From: Pleurotus djamor | Taxonomy: Eukaryota > Basidiomycota > Agaricomycetes > Agaricales > Pleurotaceae | DNA: 64,000 nt | Direction of reading: 5' to 3' | Assembly (NCBI GenBank): GCA_029747585.1 | Contig: JAPEVF010000043.1 | Span: 1-64,000, forward strand | Part shown: positions 30,553-42,592 of the stretch, piece by piece | Layout: each line of letters starts with the position of its first letter | Position numbering within the stretch: the first letter of the stretch is position 1 | Notes under the pieces: model-generated | Told to the model about the DNA's origin: nothing | Seen by the model: the letters and a program-made list of their open reading frames with translations, nothing else | Database searches by the model: none | Made by a program: the position numbers and the translations under genes

Positions 30553-31943
30553 ATGAAAAGCCCCGCGCTGATGCTCTTCATTCTGTTCTCCTTGCTTGTC
30601 AGCGACGGGGATGCAAAAGCCATCAACCTCACCGTCGACGACCAGTTTGTGTCCAATAGCCCCGACCAACCCTCAATAGAGTACGACGGAGACTGGAAGA
30701 AGGATGGATTCCGTGTATTGAACTGGGATCGACACTCAAGCTCGTTGGCCCGACAGTTCGCCAATTCGACAAATGGTAACTCGCCGCTTCCAATGCCTGT
30801 AATTAGCTGGAGCTGATGTAGTCCATTACAGGGACATGGACAAAGTCAACTTTCGATAGCTCCCAGTCTTTTTTCTCCGTGGCTCGATTCAATTTCACTG
30901 GTGAGTTACCAACCCTCTCTTTAAATTCAAGTTCTCAATAAATACTATCATGTACGTACTCTCCCAGGAACGGCCGTATTCGTTCAATGTATCCTCACTC
31001 ATGCTACGCGGGATCGAATTCCGTACGCCCATCAAAGACTAAATTGTTTACCTCTCCTCTCAATCCTTGCCGTTTAATGTAGCGGAAACTCTCAATTCCT
31101 CTTCACCCTCGATGGTGTGAATACCAATTTTACAAAGGACGCTCTTGAACCAGGTGTAGCCACTGTCACGACTGTTTTCTCCAAGACCGACCTCTCATCG
31201 GGGGCCCATGCGCTCACGATTCAGAATGGTTTCCCCGGTGGACCCCACTCACATGGACTGATCTTCCTGGATTCTATCATTTATACGTATGTGCCCTCCA
31301 TCGTGAACATACAAATCTGGTTCATCCTTTCCATAGCACAGATGACGACCCTCCAGCGCCACCCGAAAATACTGCTTTTGGCACATCGACTCCCAATCCT
31401 TCGACGGGTGACGATCACAGCGACCTCCCGACGATCCTCAGCACGAAAGGGGCTATCATATCTATGAAAAGTTCTCCGCTCACCTCTTCGACAAGTTCAC
31501 CACAAACCCAACCTTCGTCTACATCTACCACCGCCCTTGCACCACCAACACCGCCCCCTCCTCCTCCACTAGCCTCACAACCTTCATCAAAGGGGACCTC
31601 ACCGAATGCACCCATCGTCCTTGGATCCATCGCCGGCGTATCACTACTTCTCCTAATTCTCATCGCGCTGTATATATGGCGCCGACGCCGCAATAGTGCC
31701 AAAACACGCCAACATCCAAATGCATACGCATCGCTTTACCCGTTTCGCTTCCCGCGGCGCCAACAACAACGCGCTTCTGTTGTCTCAGCGTCTACGCTTA
31801 CATTCGATCCTGGGTTTTATTCCACCGAGGACGATGATTCGTATACCCCTACCAAGCGCTCTTTCGCTCTCTCGCCCACGGAGAAGGCGCCGTTTTACGA
31901 TGTACCGTCGACTTTAGGATATGGACATGGATATGGACGTTGA
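30553..31943 (+). CDS. NVTVDD-family type-I membrane protein, copy B
   Basis: Exons 30553-30775, 30832-30900, 30968-31022, 31083-31286 and 31337-31943 give 385 residues. The signal peptide (MKSPALMLFILFSLL) is followed by INLTVDDQF, GTWTKST, GTAVFVQCILTH, a NSQFLFTLDG segment and LDSIIYT. The stalk is long and rich in Ser, Thr and Pro (a run of Pro near 31550). One membrane helix (GVSLLLLILIALYI) and WRRRRN follow, then a tail with Tyr-containing motifs. Copy C is its closest relative: upstream region, exons and even intron 1 can be aligned, so this is a recent tandem duplication. Confidence 0.82.
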
Positions 31944-32354
31944 TAACTTAACAGTGAACTTTTACGTCTTCCATTTATCTGTGTTGCTTTTCATGTATTC
32001 ACTTGTTCAAATCTGTAACTTGCAGAGTGGTATAAATACCCTGAAGTTTCGACAAGCAGTTTCCACTTCGAAAATCGAGATCATGCAACTTGTCCACGAT
32101 TGGACTTCGGACTCATGGCACTCTTTGAGCCCCGCTCACTCTACACCTTAGATTCCTACTCCACCCCTGCTCAGAATATCGGACCGAGCTCAACTTTGAT
32201 GGGTTAAATTTTTGCGTTGGGAGTTGCTCGATAACTGATTTTCTGATAGACGGAATCAGAATCTGTTCAAGTTGGCTCCTCCCACACAGACTTTATGCTT
32301 TATCGTCCGCAACCACCAGGATCATCTGGCGTATTTCTATCAACCTTAGCCCGG

Positions 32355-32497
32355 GTAATCCAGCGACCAGCAGGCGAATAAGCATAGTCATCAAATAAAT
32401 GGATTGATCATCGAGTCGTCCACCCGACGAGCTGATATCATCATGCTTATTTGTCGCGTAAAAGCGGTCGCGTCGCATCCAAGCAACTCGAGACCCC
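32355..32497 (+). repeat. Duplicated upstream region of copies B and C
   Basis: This stretch matches 30410-30552 with scattered substitutions (shared CATCAAATAAATG, CGCGTAAAAGC and CCCATG at the start). It marks the left part of the tandem duplication that produced copies B and C and probably contains their common core promoter. The DNA between copy B and this repeat (31944-32354) shows no gene. Confidence 0.75.
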
Positions 32498-33893
32498 ATG
32501 CTACACCCTGCTACATTGATGCTCTTCTTGCTCTTCTCCTCGCTTGTAGTCCATGGGGATGCAAAAGCCATCAACCTTACTGTCGATGACCAGTTTGTGT
32601 CTAATAGTGCGGACCAACCTTCAATACAGTACGACGGGGACTGGAAGAAGGATGGATTCCGTATCTTGCACTGGGATCCAAGCTCAAGCAAGTTGGCCCG
32701 ACAGTTCGCCACTTCGATGAATGGTAACTCGTCGCTTCCAATACCTGTAATTAACTGGAGCCGATGTAGTTCATTACAGGAACATGGACAACGTCGACTT
32801 TCAGTAGCGCCCAATCTTCGTACTCCGTGGCTCAATTCAACTTCACTGGTGAGTTTATAGCTCTCTCGTTGAATTCGGCTTCTCAGTAATGCACATATTC
32901 TTCCAGGAACGGCAGTATTCGTTCAATGTATCCTCGCCCATGCCACACGGGATCGAATTCCGTAAGCCCACTAAAGAGATTGCATACGCCTCTCCTCTAA
33001 ATCGTTGCCGTTTGATGAAGTGGAAATTCTCAAATTCTCTTCACTATCGACGGTGTGAATACTATTTTCACACAGGACGCTCTCGCACAAGACGTAGCCA
33101 CTGTCACGACTGTTTTCTCCAAGACAGACCTCTCATTTGAGGCTCATACGCTGAATATCCAGAATGGCTTCCCCGGGGGGGCACATTCGGAAGGAATGAT
33201 TTTGCTGGATTCCATAACGTATACGTACGTATGCACATACCGTCATGGTGATGATATCTGGCTTATTCTGTTCACAGTATCGATGAACCCCCGGCCGCAC
33301 CCAACCTCTCCGAGCCAACCCTACCCGCTGCATCACACTCTAGTCTTATTGCATCAACGGTAAATCATATCAGCATTACTGATAGCACTACTGGTACCCG
33401 CGCGTCGATGACGTCCCTCGTCCCCGTTCCCTCAGCCTCAGGGCCCTTGCGGTCTCAACATAGCGTGTCTAAGGGGGGAAACACGGTTGTTATAGTGGTG
33501 TCTATCCTTGTCGCTGCAATCGTAGGCATTTTGGGGGGCCTCTACATATGGAGACGCAGAGTGCAAAGACGTTCTCGGGAACAGGCTCAAGAAGCCGCAG
33601 TCCTCAATCCATTCATTTCCTCTTTGGATCCACCGTATGCCTCCACGGAACGACCAATCCAGCGCCCCTCCACTCCCCCAGGGATCATGGTAGGCCGTAT
33701 GCTTTCACGCCGATCGTCCGCTTCGTTTGCCACGGCACTCGTCGAGGTACCATCTAACAGGACCACAATGACGAGTCGGCCCCAGTCATCGGTTAGCGTC
33801 AGCAGTGTGCCGCCTTCGTACCATACCTATCCTAGTCGGCCACCATCAGACTCTTCGAGTCCGAACCATGGCGACGGAGGGCGGTTGCCTTGA
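32498..33893 (+). CDS. NVTVDD-family type-I membrane protein, copy C
   Basis: Exons 32498-32723, 32780-32848, 32907-32961, 33021-33224 and 33278-33893 give 389 residues. It has a signal peptide, INLTVDDQF, GTWTTST, GTAVFVQCILAH, NSQILFTIDG and LDSITYT, then a Ser/Thr-rich stalk, a membrane helix (VVIVVSILVAAIVGILGG) and YIWRRRVQRR. Exons 2-4 have exactly the same lengths as in copy B (69, 55, 204 nt). The cytoplasmic tail differs more from B than the ectodomain does. Confidence 0.82.
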
Positions 33894-34080
33894 TGGGTTA
33901 GTCCTCTGACTGTCCTTTGTGTCGAAATAAGAAACTATCCAGGGTGCCGCTGTGGTTCTGTAGGGTGTTTATTGTTCAGGGTATCTTGTTGGTGGTGTAC
34001 CTATGGGAGCAGAGCGGATCCAACGAGACGACGGTGCTAGAGTATTGAAGGACAGGTAGCGACCAGTGATCTCAGTATAT

Positions 34081-35725
34081 TTATCTTTTTNAGCCAATGC
34101 ATTCCACTTCTACAAGCTCCTTCAATTTGTCCAGCATCCCGGGAGTAGTGTCACACTCCTTGAGAATGAGTTTCCGTAAAGGCACACCCACCTCGATTCT
34201 TTTTCGTAAAGTGTCGGTGACAGAGACGGTGCTACTCTTCTCAGTGGATTCCCCACCATCTTTGTATATCGCCCATCTGTCGGATAGCACCTCCAGCTTG
34301 GGATTGGACGGCGCATCGCCCTGAGGCGGGTTACACAGAGAATTCAACAAAGTCTCGTCGCAATCATCCATGGACAGTTTCTTCAGATTTGACAAAGTAG
34401 GAATTAAGTTGGACCAAGCTAGCGCCGTGCTGGCCAAGTGTATACGCGAAAGCTCCAGTTCAGTAATGCTCGACAAAGCTCGGTGCTTCAAAAGATGGAT
34501 ATACTTGTCCAATGACGAGAGAGCAAGAGGCATGGTGATAGATAGAGTGGCAAGCGGAGCATCGGGCTCAAAGAGTTGCATGGAAAACTTCTGCTTTGTA
34601 TCCGCTGACATGATGACCACTTTGTCAACAAGGATAGCGCGAGGGCCAGAAAGAAATCGGGACACGAGGACTTCGAGACCTCCAAGGTCTATAGACTCAT
34701 CAGGGTGAGAGGAGAAATGTTCAGCATTGATTCTCGCAGAACTGGGAAAATCGATATATTCAAATAGCTTGAATTCCCTGATATACTTGCCGATGTGGTT
34801 GGACGTTACATGTAGTTCCGAAAGTTTGTGGAGGGAAATTGGGAAGTCTCCGGTCACTGGAGGGATTGAATCGCTTGAGAATAACCCGAGAATTTGGACC
34901 TCTTCGACGTTTGGAGTCTGTCGAAGGACTTGTACAGTCCAGGGCAGCGAGACACCCTCACCAGGGAGCGAGCGAGTTATAACGAGGCGGCGCAAAGATG
35001 GGAGGGGTGGGATGTCGGGTGGGATGAAAATGTTCTCCAATGTTAGACTCTGGAGCGATGATGCTGCGGCCTTCATCCAAGGAACGGAGCTGGGTAGTTC
35101 GGGACCGAAATGTGTGTACTTCGAGGCTCTCAAGGCTAGATGGTGAAGACGTGGAATACCGTCTGTGACGACAAGCAAGAGGAGGTCATGAGCTACTTCG
35201 GCTTTATTTTCCACAAGCATGATCGAGAAATCTTCTACGCGTGCACTAACAGACGCGATCTTTCTGGCGGAGGCCCATAAACTTTCACTGGATTTGGGTA
35301 TCCAATGCAATGGGCACGTCAGCCAAAGGGGAGCCTCTTTAGACAACTCGATGCTCATGTCGACAAAGTAGGTCTGGAACAAGGAGATCATCGCCCAGAA
35401 CCTGGGAGTTGAAAAGGCGAGGAGACGCCACCGACGACAAATCGCAAGCAGCTTAGCCCACGCCGCACTGTTAGCCCTGTGGTCAAGAGAAATCGCATCA
35501 TATTTCGCAGTCGTCAGAATGTGTGCGAGAATATCGTCAGGAAGTTTGCATATCGCACTATGAGCGTTTCTACGCGTCTTCAAGGTTCGAATCGCCTGCT
35601 CATGATGCTTGATATCTTCATCGATAGTCTCCTGCGCCACGAAATCAGTGCGAAGGAGCTATATTCATAGTACGCGTGAAATATAAGCTATCGCGCAAGT
35701 ACAGAAAGTAATAGCCACCCACCAT
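34081..35725 (-). CDS. F-box protein, copy 2, full length
   Basis: Exon 1 is ATG only (35725-35723), intron 35659-35722, exon 2 35658-34081. About 523 residues with the F-box (KLPDDILAHILTTAKYD), CRRWR and a long leucine-rich region, as in copy 1. The C-terminus (TLRKRIEVGVPLRKLIL ... LVEVECIG) is missing from copy 1 but survives as a remnant at 25703-25828. The N at 34091 lies inside the last codons: if it is left out, a stop follows directly after VECIG, as in the remnant, where only two residues follow VEC. The annotated end would then be near 34089. It separates copies C and D of the membrane family. Confidence 0.82.
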
Positions 35726-36741
35726 AATTGAACTGCTAGGGTAGCGGTACATAAATTGAAGTTCAGTGAACTGGTCGCGTCGCACCCATTTGAGATGTGA
35801 CTGTGAGAATATTACTTCTCACGCTTCCAAAAACCAAATCTCATTTTAACACTCACACTTGCCTACCCGCTGGATGACCAGAATCATTATATCATACCCA
35901 TGCTCTTTCTTTCAGCTCTCAAAGGGACTCCTACCATAATCTAGGTCCTCAAATAGCTAACCAATGAGCGCATCCCCCCACGGAGTCGAAAGTAGAGTTC
36001 AAGGAGAGGTCATGCCACGACGTTCTTTCATCCGGTTTTGTGTGCGTTGCTTTTCCAGCTGTTGAATTTGTGATAAGTATACTTATGTACAGATGACAAC
36101 CTCGCGAACGTCTGACAAGCTGGGATAATGTCGATAATGTGCACTCGCACGGCCTCGATGTTGGCATGACGATTTATCCATTTCAGTCGGAGGACCCTGT
36201 GCTCGCTTGTTGCATCCATGGTCGTTGGTCTTTATCAATGATCAACCCATCAATGATGCTGGACGATGTTTCCGGACCTGTGGTAGGAGGTGTTAGGTCA
36301 TAAGCGATACCTTTGCATTCGAGGCCTCCGCCTCCATCCACGCCTCACCATGGGTCAGAACATCTCCTGGTCCAGGGCTTCGCGGATGAATAGATTATAC
36401 CGCTCGATGTCAAAAAGGGTAACATCATCAAAACCATCCATTTCTGATCTTAACCACGCATGGCCACTGCAACATTTCCCACCTCGCTCACACCTTGCGA
36501 CTGTGACGTTCCAATTTCTGCAGTGTGCACTTCTTACCACATCGTTACCATCCGTCCGTTGGCAAGGTCTTTTTTTGATGCTCATACCCTTTTCGGGGAT
36601 GTTATGATACATAATCTCGACGACGCGTGCGTGAGACTCTCCTTCTCTGTTCTCTTTCCCCCCTCTCTTCTCTATTCATCTTCACCCTCTTTTTCTTCCA
36701 GCTTACCTTTGGCTTGCCTACCTTTTCCTTTCTTTCTTTCC
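35726..36741. other. Flank paralogous to 2452-2661 and 14653-15060; empty-site equivalent of the Ngaro insertion
   Basis: About 35726-35918 aligns with 2452-2661, and 35919-36400 with 14653-15060. The two halves are continuous here, so 35918/35919 corresponds to the insertion point of the Ngaro-like element. The last 340 bp before copy D are pyrimidine-rich and should hold its promoter. Confidence 0.7.
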
Positions 36742-38022
36742 ATGGCTGGATGCTTCATGGTTTCCTTCTTCTCTCGCTGGACGGTTTTGTTTTGCTTGAT
36801 TTTGGTGCTTAAAGCGGGTTTCTCGGTTGCACAATCATTCAATGTCACGGTGGATGATCACAAGGGGCCATCGGTAGCTGATAGAGGAGTCATTGAGTAT
36901 TCTCCTGAAGGGTGGACAGAGTCAGGCTTTGGTATTGACCGCGGGGTTACTGAGGTCGATTTTGCAAATGCGCGTGGCTTTGAGGGCACTGTAAATTGTA
37001 CGTACTTTCATGATCTTTACCTCTTCCCTTTCACATCTCACGGAGGTTCGAAACCATTTAGGGACTTGGCATAAGGCGGCGCGAAATGTCAGTTCCAATT
37101 ATCGAAGCTCTGCTACACTACGATTCAGAGGTCTGTTGGATGCGCCTTGTGAACCATGAAGCCGTTTCTTAATATATTTGCAGGTACAGCGGTTTATGTC
37201 CAATGCGTCTTGAGCGACGGCTCAGTAGAGGGCCCGTAATACTGTTCACTAGAGCTCTTCGTGCTGTTCGACTAACTTCATAATCAGGGCAAATTCTGAT
37301 ATGTACTTCACAGTTGACGGTGGGCCTGAGGCGAATTTCACTCAGCCAGCCCTGACTTCTAAGCCTGGGCGAATATTCGAGGTTTTCCAGCAAACAAATC
37401 TCACCCCAGGCGACCACACTATCACCATTTACAACGGACCTCGAGACGGGAAACCAGCCTTCGACAGCATTGTGATGTTTCTCGATGCCATTGTTTATAC
37501 GTACGACCCATTCTCTTGTGCTAGATGATAGCTGGCTCATCGGGCTGATCCAGTACAAACGACAAATCGCTGAAAATTCCCGTTCCTTCGCCATCAGGAC
37601 AAGCCTTCACCTCTGATGCGGAAGCCGCAACCACTAGTGCACCAATCACGCATACCACTTCTGACGTTGTGCCTCCGACACGCTCCAATGCCAACCAATC
37701 AAACTCCTCGTCACTAAGCTCCCAGCAAATTGGAATCATCGTCGGAGGGGTCTGTGGGGGCCTCGTCGGCCTTATCGCCACCTTCCTCTTATTCTGGCTT
37801 TGGAGACGGCGATTCCAAGATTCCAATTACTCCCCCACTGCTTTCGATCCGCGCCGCTTTGTTCGCTGGCCAGGCTCGAGACCGAAAGCCCCCTCCGCGC
37901 AGTATTCTTCCGATATGGAAGCCATGCGCCCTTCTCAACCCTCCGTCAATTCGTTGTACATGTATCCTTCACCGAGCTATGGCCAGACGTCCTCTGCTTA
38001 TGGGAACGATCAGAAATATTGA
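36742..38022 (+). CDS. NVTVDD-family type-I membrane protein, copy D
   Basis: Exons 36742-36997, 37062-37130, 37184-37235, 37288-37500 and 37554-38022 give 352 residues. The signal peptide ends near SVAQSFNVTVDDHKGP. NWTWHKA, GTAVYVQCVLSDG, NSDMYFTVDGG and LDAIVYT follow. After the Ser/Thr/Pro-rich stalk come a membrane helix (GGLVGLIATFLLFWLW), RRRF and the RRFVRWPG motif. The tail contains YSSDMEAM and ends in DQKY. The start was set at MAGCFMVS because the upstream in-frame residues do not look like a signal peptide. Copy E is its closest relative. Confidence 0.82.
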
Positions 38023-38669
38023 TTCCGAATGTATTCCGCGTGGACGCAACCTAAATGATCCCTTCGCATGATTGGACTCGTCTTGGAGCTAGGACAGCGG
38101 CTACCTGTCTCCTCTCTGCACATAGAGTACTCCCTCCCGGAAGCAAGGCTCTCTGGTGGTGTTTGTCCCGGTGTGGATGTAGGTGAAGATACTGTCCTTA
38201 AGGACATGACGGAGAGGTGTGATATCTACCCCCCTTTGACTTGTATGATGATTTGGATATTTTCAGTGTAGTAGTCGATGGCAATGGGCTCGAGGAACAA
38301 TCAATCCTCTTCCGCGTTTGTCCTTATCGTGCGGTTAAATTGTTCAACCACGGGCGTTGAGCGTCCTTCTCTCACCCGAACCTCCCAGAGATGCCCGCAT
38401 GTCGGCCAAGCCATCACCATCATACATCATGCATCATGATCGCTTCTCAACGACAACAATCATTGCACGACCATGTCACCTCAACTGAGTACTCCATTTT
38501 CTGATCTACAACCGCACGGGCCAAAACACATTCACATCATTGTTTGTTACCATTCCGATGTTTCGAATGGTCTGGTTGATGGTTCCCTTCGTTTGGACCA
38601 TCATATAATGCAGGAAGTCTGCGAATCGCCCGTGCCCCCCTTTCGCCTCTTTCGCTCTTTTTTNCTTCC
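38023..38669. other. Intergenic stretch between copies D and E
   Basis: No gene is supported. The 50 bp before the ATG of copy E are pyrimidine-rich and contain an N at 38664 in a T run. Confidence 0.5.
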
Positions 38670-39889
38670 ATGTTGTGCGGTTTTACGGGTTGCTTCTTCG
38701 CTCGCTGGACGACTTCGTTTTTCATTCTTTTGGGTCTTTTTGTCTCTCTTTCTTTTGCTCAGTCGTTCAATGTTACGGTGGATGACCAGTTTGGTCCGAC
38801 ACCCAAGGTCGGCGGCGTTCTGGTGTACAATGGGAACTGGCAGAATATGGGGTTCGGGTTGAACGGGCTGCAAAAGGGCGATCCTAATGTCGCTGGGTTC
38901 GAGGACACAATCAATGGTATTTCCTCTGAACATCGCACTGGTTGTTATCCTTGTGACGAAGTAGGATTCTCTAGGAACATGGAAAAGATCGACCCATAGT
39001 GATCGAGATCCTGGCCCACCAACTGCCACCCTCACATTTAGAGGTGTGTTGCTGATTTACATAGGCCTCGTTCAATCTCTCATATCTTTGTATAGGCACC
39101 GCAGTGTATGTTTCATGCATACTGAATGATTTCGCCCAGGGTTCACGGTAAAGCACAATGATTTCCTATGCTTCCCTGTGATGTCTGACTTGATCTCAGA
39201 GCCGATTCAGCTATGGTCTTTGAACTTGACAAGGTCTTCACCAACTTCGATAAACCTGCGCTTGCTGCCAAGCCTGGGCAGATCACAACTGTGTTTTATA
39301 AAGATGGCCTCAGCCGGGGAGAGCATACGCTGAAGATTTTCAATGGGCGTGTGCCCGGCGTTCAATCACCATTCAACTTCACGGCGCTGTTTCTGGACGC
39401 TGTTACATACACGTATGACTCCGCTTGGTCTCTGTCGGGTTCGATCCGTTTTAACCCCTTCTTAGAACCGATCAGGCATTGCTGAACGGGGAGAATATTC
39501 CTACGCCCTCTCAACAGGTTAAGCCATCATCGACGTCCACTGCGCGCGATGAACCAACGCCTTCTAAGTTGCCAACTTCAGAAAGTCCAACTGAGAGCCA
39601 AACGTCATCACGGCTCAAGCCAAACCAGATAGCTATCATCGTCGGCGGGATCTTTGCCGTCATCGTGGCCCTCCTCACCACTTTTGTCGCTGTCCGTCTC
39701 TGCAAAAGGCGACGAAAGGAGCCTAGCTTCGTCGCAATGAACTTCGATAGGTTTCACCCCTCTCGCCCACAAAGCGTACTTTCAGACGCGGAGGTTGGGC
39801 GAGTAACACCTTACCCTCTTGTCAAATCCGTGGACTATGCTTCGTCTCACTATGGACAGATGTCGTATGATCGTGACCAGAAATACTGA
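38670..39889 (+). CDS. NVTVDD-family type-I membrane protein, copy E
   Basis: Exons 38670-38916, 38975-39043, 39096-39147, 39200-39412 and 39466-39889 give 334 residues. Signal peptide (TTSFFILLGLFVSLSFAQ), then SFNVTVDDQFGP, GTWKRST, GTAVYVSCILND, DSAMVFELDK and LDAVTYT. The stalk is shorter. The membrane helix (GGIFAVIVALLTTFVAV) is followed by KRRRK and a tail ending in DQKY, as in copy D. Exon 2-4 lengths (69, 52, 213) equal those of copy D, pointing to a common recent ancestor. Confidence 0.82.
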
Positions 39890-41059
39890 GATCACTCGTG
39901 TACCTATACCCCCACTGCTATCTTCTAGTTGTGCGTGATGGACAAGTTGTATTGGAGATTTTGAAGAGACCTAAACCCACATCCTCCTCATATTTGTTTT
40001 CCTATCTAGCTTCCGAAAACGGGCGGTCCTCTACGTCTGCGTGACTCAGTTCGGTCTCTTCCATGTAGCATTCTTGCACTCTTCGAGCAACCGTTTCCTC
40101 GTCCTCGCCCCTATTCTCTGCCAGTCTGCCGCTCAAAGTGACTCAGGGTCTCAGATCCCAGACCCGACTCTCAGAGGATCGATTGTCATCCTCTCGACAT
40201 AGTGGTTGGTTTCCAGCCTACCTCACCGCGACTTTTCACCTCAATCCAAAAACATTGGGATGCCTTTTCCCGTATCGGTCCACGAGAGCAAAAGGGCCTA
40301 CTTCTCCATTGGAAACGGTCAAACACCCATGTTTGAGGAAGTACCACGCAGAATCAATCCCTAGGTTGTAAAGTCGCCGTCGGTTCCTTGAAAATCCTGC
40401 TTTGCTGCCGTACGCTGAGAACCTGCTCTTCTTTAAAGCTGGGCTGGACCCATGATCCGTTTGCTTCGTCTGAGGACCATCACCTCCGTCCTTCTCGCTG
40501 CGTCTGTTGACTCTTGAGACGTATAAGTATGCGATTCCACGTGTTCCCAATTTTCGTCTATCTACATGGTCGCACAATCGCTGCATGGGGACGGCAGAGC
40601 ATCAACGACGCGGCCGTGTCTCGCCTTTGTCAAGGTCCTCGATTGGTTGGCTGTTGGCTGCTTGGTCGTCGTCGGCGGCGCAGTCCAGTGCCCGATGTTG
40701 GCGCTGGAAGCCTACTTTAAACATCTATAGACGAGGTACAGCCTCTGCTGAGAACGACATGACGTGAAGAACGAGCAAGGCATTTCGCCGTTTGAATGTG
40801 ATAGGGTACTGGGCCGGTGCTTCCATAGGGCACGCTTCCCGGCTCTACCTCAGTAGACTTTGTCAGTATGCTTCCTCCCTGCCATGAGTCCTTACTCAAT
40901 TGCCCACAAGAAACCAGAACCACCCTACTGCCGCAACTGTACTCCTGTGATGGTTTTGCTGCACAATGCCTAATCCATAGCTCCCGTGATCTCTCATGGC
41001 CAATAAAGCTGGGCGTTTTCAACGCTCCTAATATCCTCAGTTTCTTTGCCCCAGTCGCA
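39890..41059. other. Intergenic stretch between copies E and F
   Basis: About 1.2 kb with short frames only (for example 40507-40767), none with a recognisable domain or splice pattern. Confidence 0.5.
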
Positions 41060-42161
41060 ATGACGTCTAAACCTACGAAGGCATCGCTGATGCTTTTACT
41101 TTTCACTTTTCAGGATGCCTTTACTTCGGCCCATCCATCTAATGTCACAGTAGATGACTTACTTGGACCTTCAACTCAAATTGGGGAAAACGTCAAATAT
41201 AGAGGGGATTGGCAAAGTCTAGGCTACGGGATCAATAAGCTGAGAAGAGGGGATGGCAATGTTGCTGGTTTCGAGAACACGACTCATGGTGAGCGCAATA
41301 CACTCGAGCTGATACTGATCACTCAATTTTTCTTCCAGCTACATGGATGCGGTCTATCTACCATGCAAACGACACACAACCTCCACCGACGGCTACAATC
41401 AAATTCAACGGTTAGTTGAGAATCTGACACACCTCGCGTCAACTGAAATGTTGCACAGGGACTGCGATATACGTGATGTGTGTTCTGAATGACTTGACTT
41501 ACCTCGGACCGTAAGTTTTCTTGATCCTGGACATGCTACCTCATTCAACCTGGGCAGGGCTAATTCTGCCATGAGCTTTTCAATAAATGGCAGCGAAGTA
41601 GCTCGCTTCATACGCCCCGCTCTTCCGTCGAAACCAGGCATACCCACTACGGTATTCAATCAAAATGTCCTTCCCTTTGGGGAGCATACCCTAGTGATCA
41701 CCAATGGCTGGGCGTCACTTCCATACCCGCTAACTGCAATATTTCTTGACGCTATTATTTATACTACGTGCGATCTTCGTTTCCAGCCCCTTGGTCTTGA
41801 CTGAACTCGTAATAGAACAGACGTATTCCTGGACTTGCCGCCCGGACCTACCAGCCCCGCTAATACCTCAACTTGTAGCGCTTTGTCCGCCCACGCAACG
41901 ATGCCGTCGGACCAGACTGCAATCATAATTGCCAGTGTCTTTGGCGCAGTCGTGACCTGCCTCATATTCTGGCTCGTATACCTGACTTACCGACAACGAA
42001 CTGAAAAACGTAACGCACCCCCCACCAATTTCAACCGACTCCGCTTTGTTCGTTGGCGAGGAAGACAGCGCAGGGCAACCCCTTCTGGCGCGTGGACATT
42101 CCACCCGGGCGACGTCATCTCCTCACAACAGCATCGCCCATCAGGATATGGGTATGATTAG
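41060..42161 (+). CDS. NVTVDD-family type-I membrane protein, copy F
   Basis: Exons 41060-41288, 41339-41410, 41459-41510, 41558-41767 and 41816-42161 give 302 residues, the shortest copy. A signal peptide (SLMLLLFTFQDAFTSA) precedes SNVTVDDLLGP, then ATWMRSIY, GTAIYVMCVLND, NSAMSFSINGS and LDAIIYT. The stalk is short. The membrane helix (IIASVFGAVVTCLIFWLVYL) is followed by RQRTEKR and RLRFVRWRG, and the protein ends in GYGYD. Introns are short (47-50 nt). The frame is open upstream to 40868, but only the chosen start gives a signal peptide at the N-terminus. Confidence 0.8.
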
Positions 42162-42592
42162 AAGTAATCACAAAGACTCTGTATATTATTGGCTCCTTCT
42201 TTATATTGCATCGCGAACGGACAAATCCGCAGTGCATCTCAGTGCGTGGCGAGTTGATGTAAACTCTTGATCTTGGATTGGATCACTGTCTTCTTTCTCT
42301 GAGGCTGATATATAACATCCTTATAGGCTCTTGAGTTATTGGTACCATCAAGTCCTTTGATGCTCACTACCGAAGCTTCCCCACTTCCAATAAGACCTCG
42401 ACTACCGTTGATGATGTGGGTCTTTTCTATATCAGCGAGTCCTTGGAGTCGATATCCGATGGTAGGCAAGGCCCTTGATAGCTGTGCTTAGTCTGCAATA
42501 TATACATTGACCCATACCCTAGTCACAGACGTTGAATCGCTGCCCTCTCTTTTATCACTTCGCGCCAGTGCTCCTATCGTATAGGAGGTTGT
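42162..42592. promoter_or_regulatory. Spacer and probable promoter of copy G
   Basis: A TATA-like AATATATACA at about 42496 lies roughly 95 bp before the start codon of copy G. This leaves little room for an upstream coding exon and supports the short N-terminus of that copy. Confidence 0.4.
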
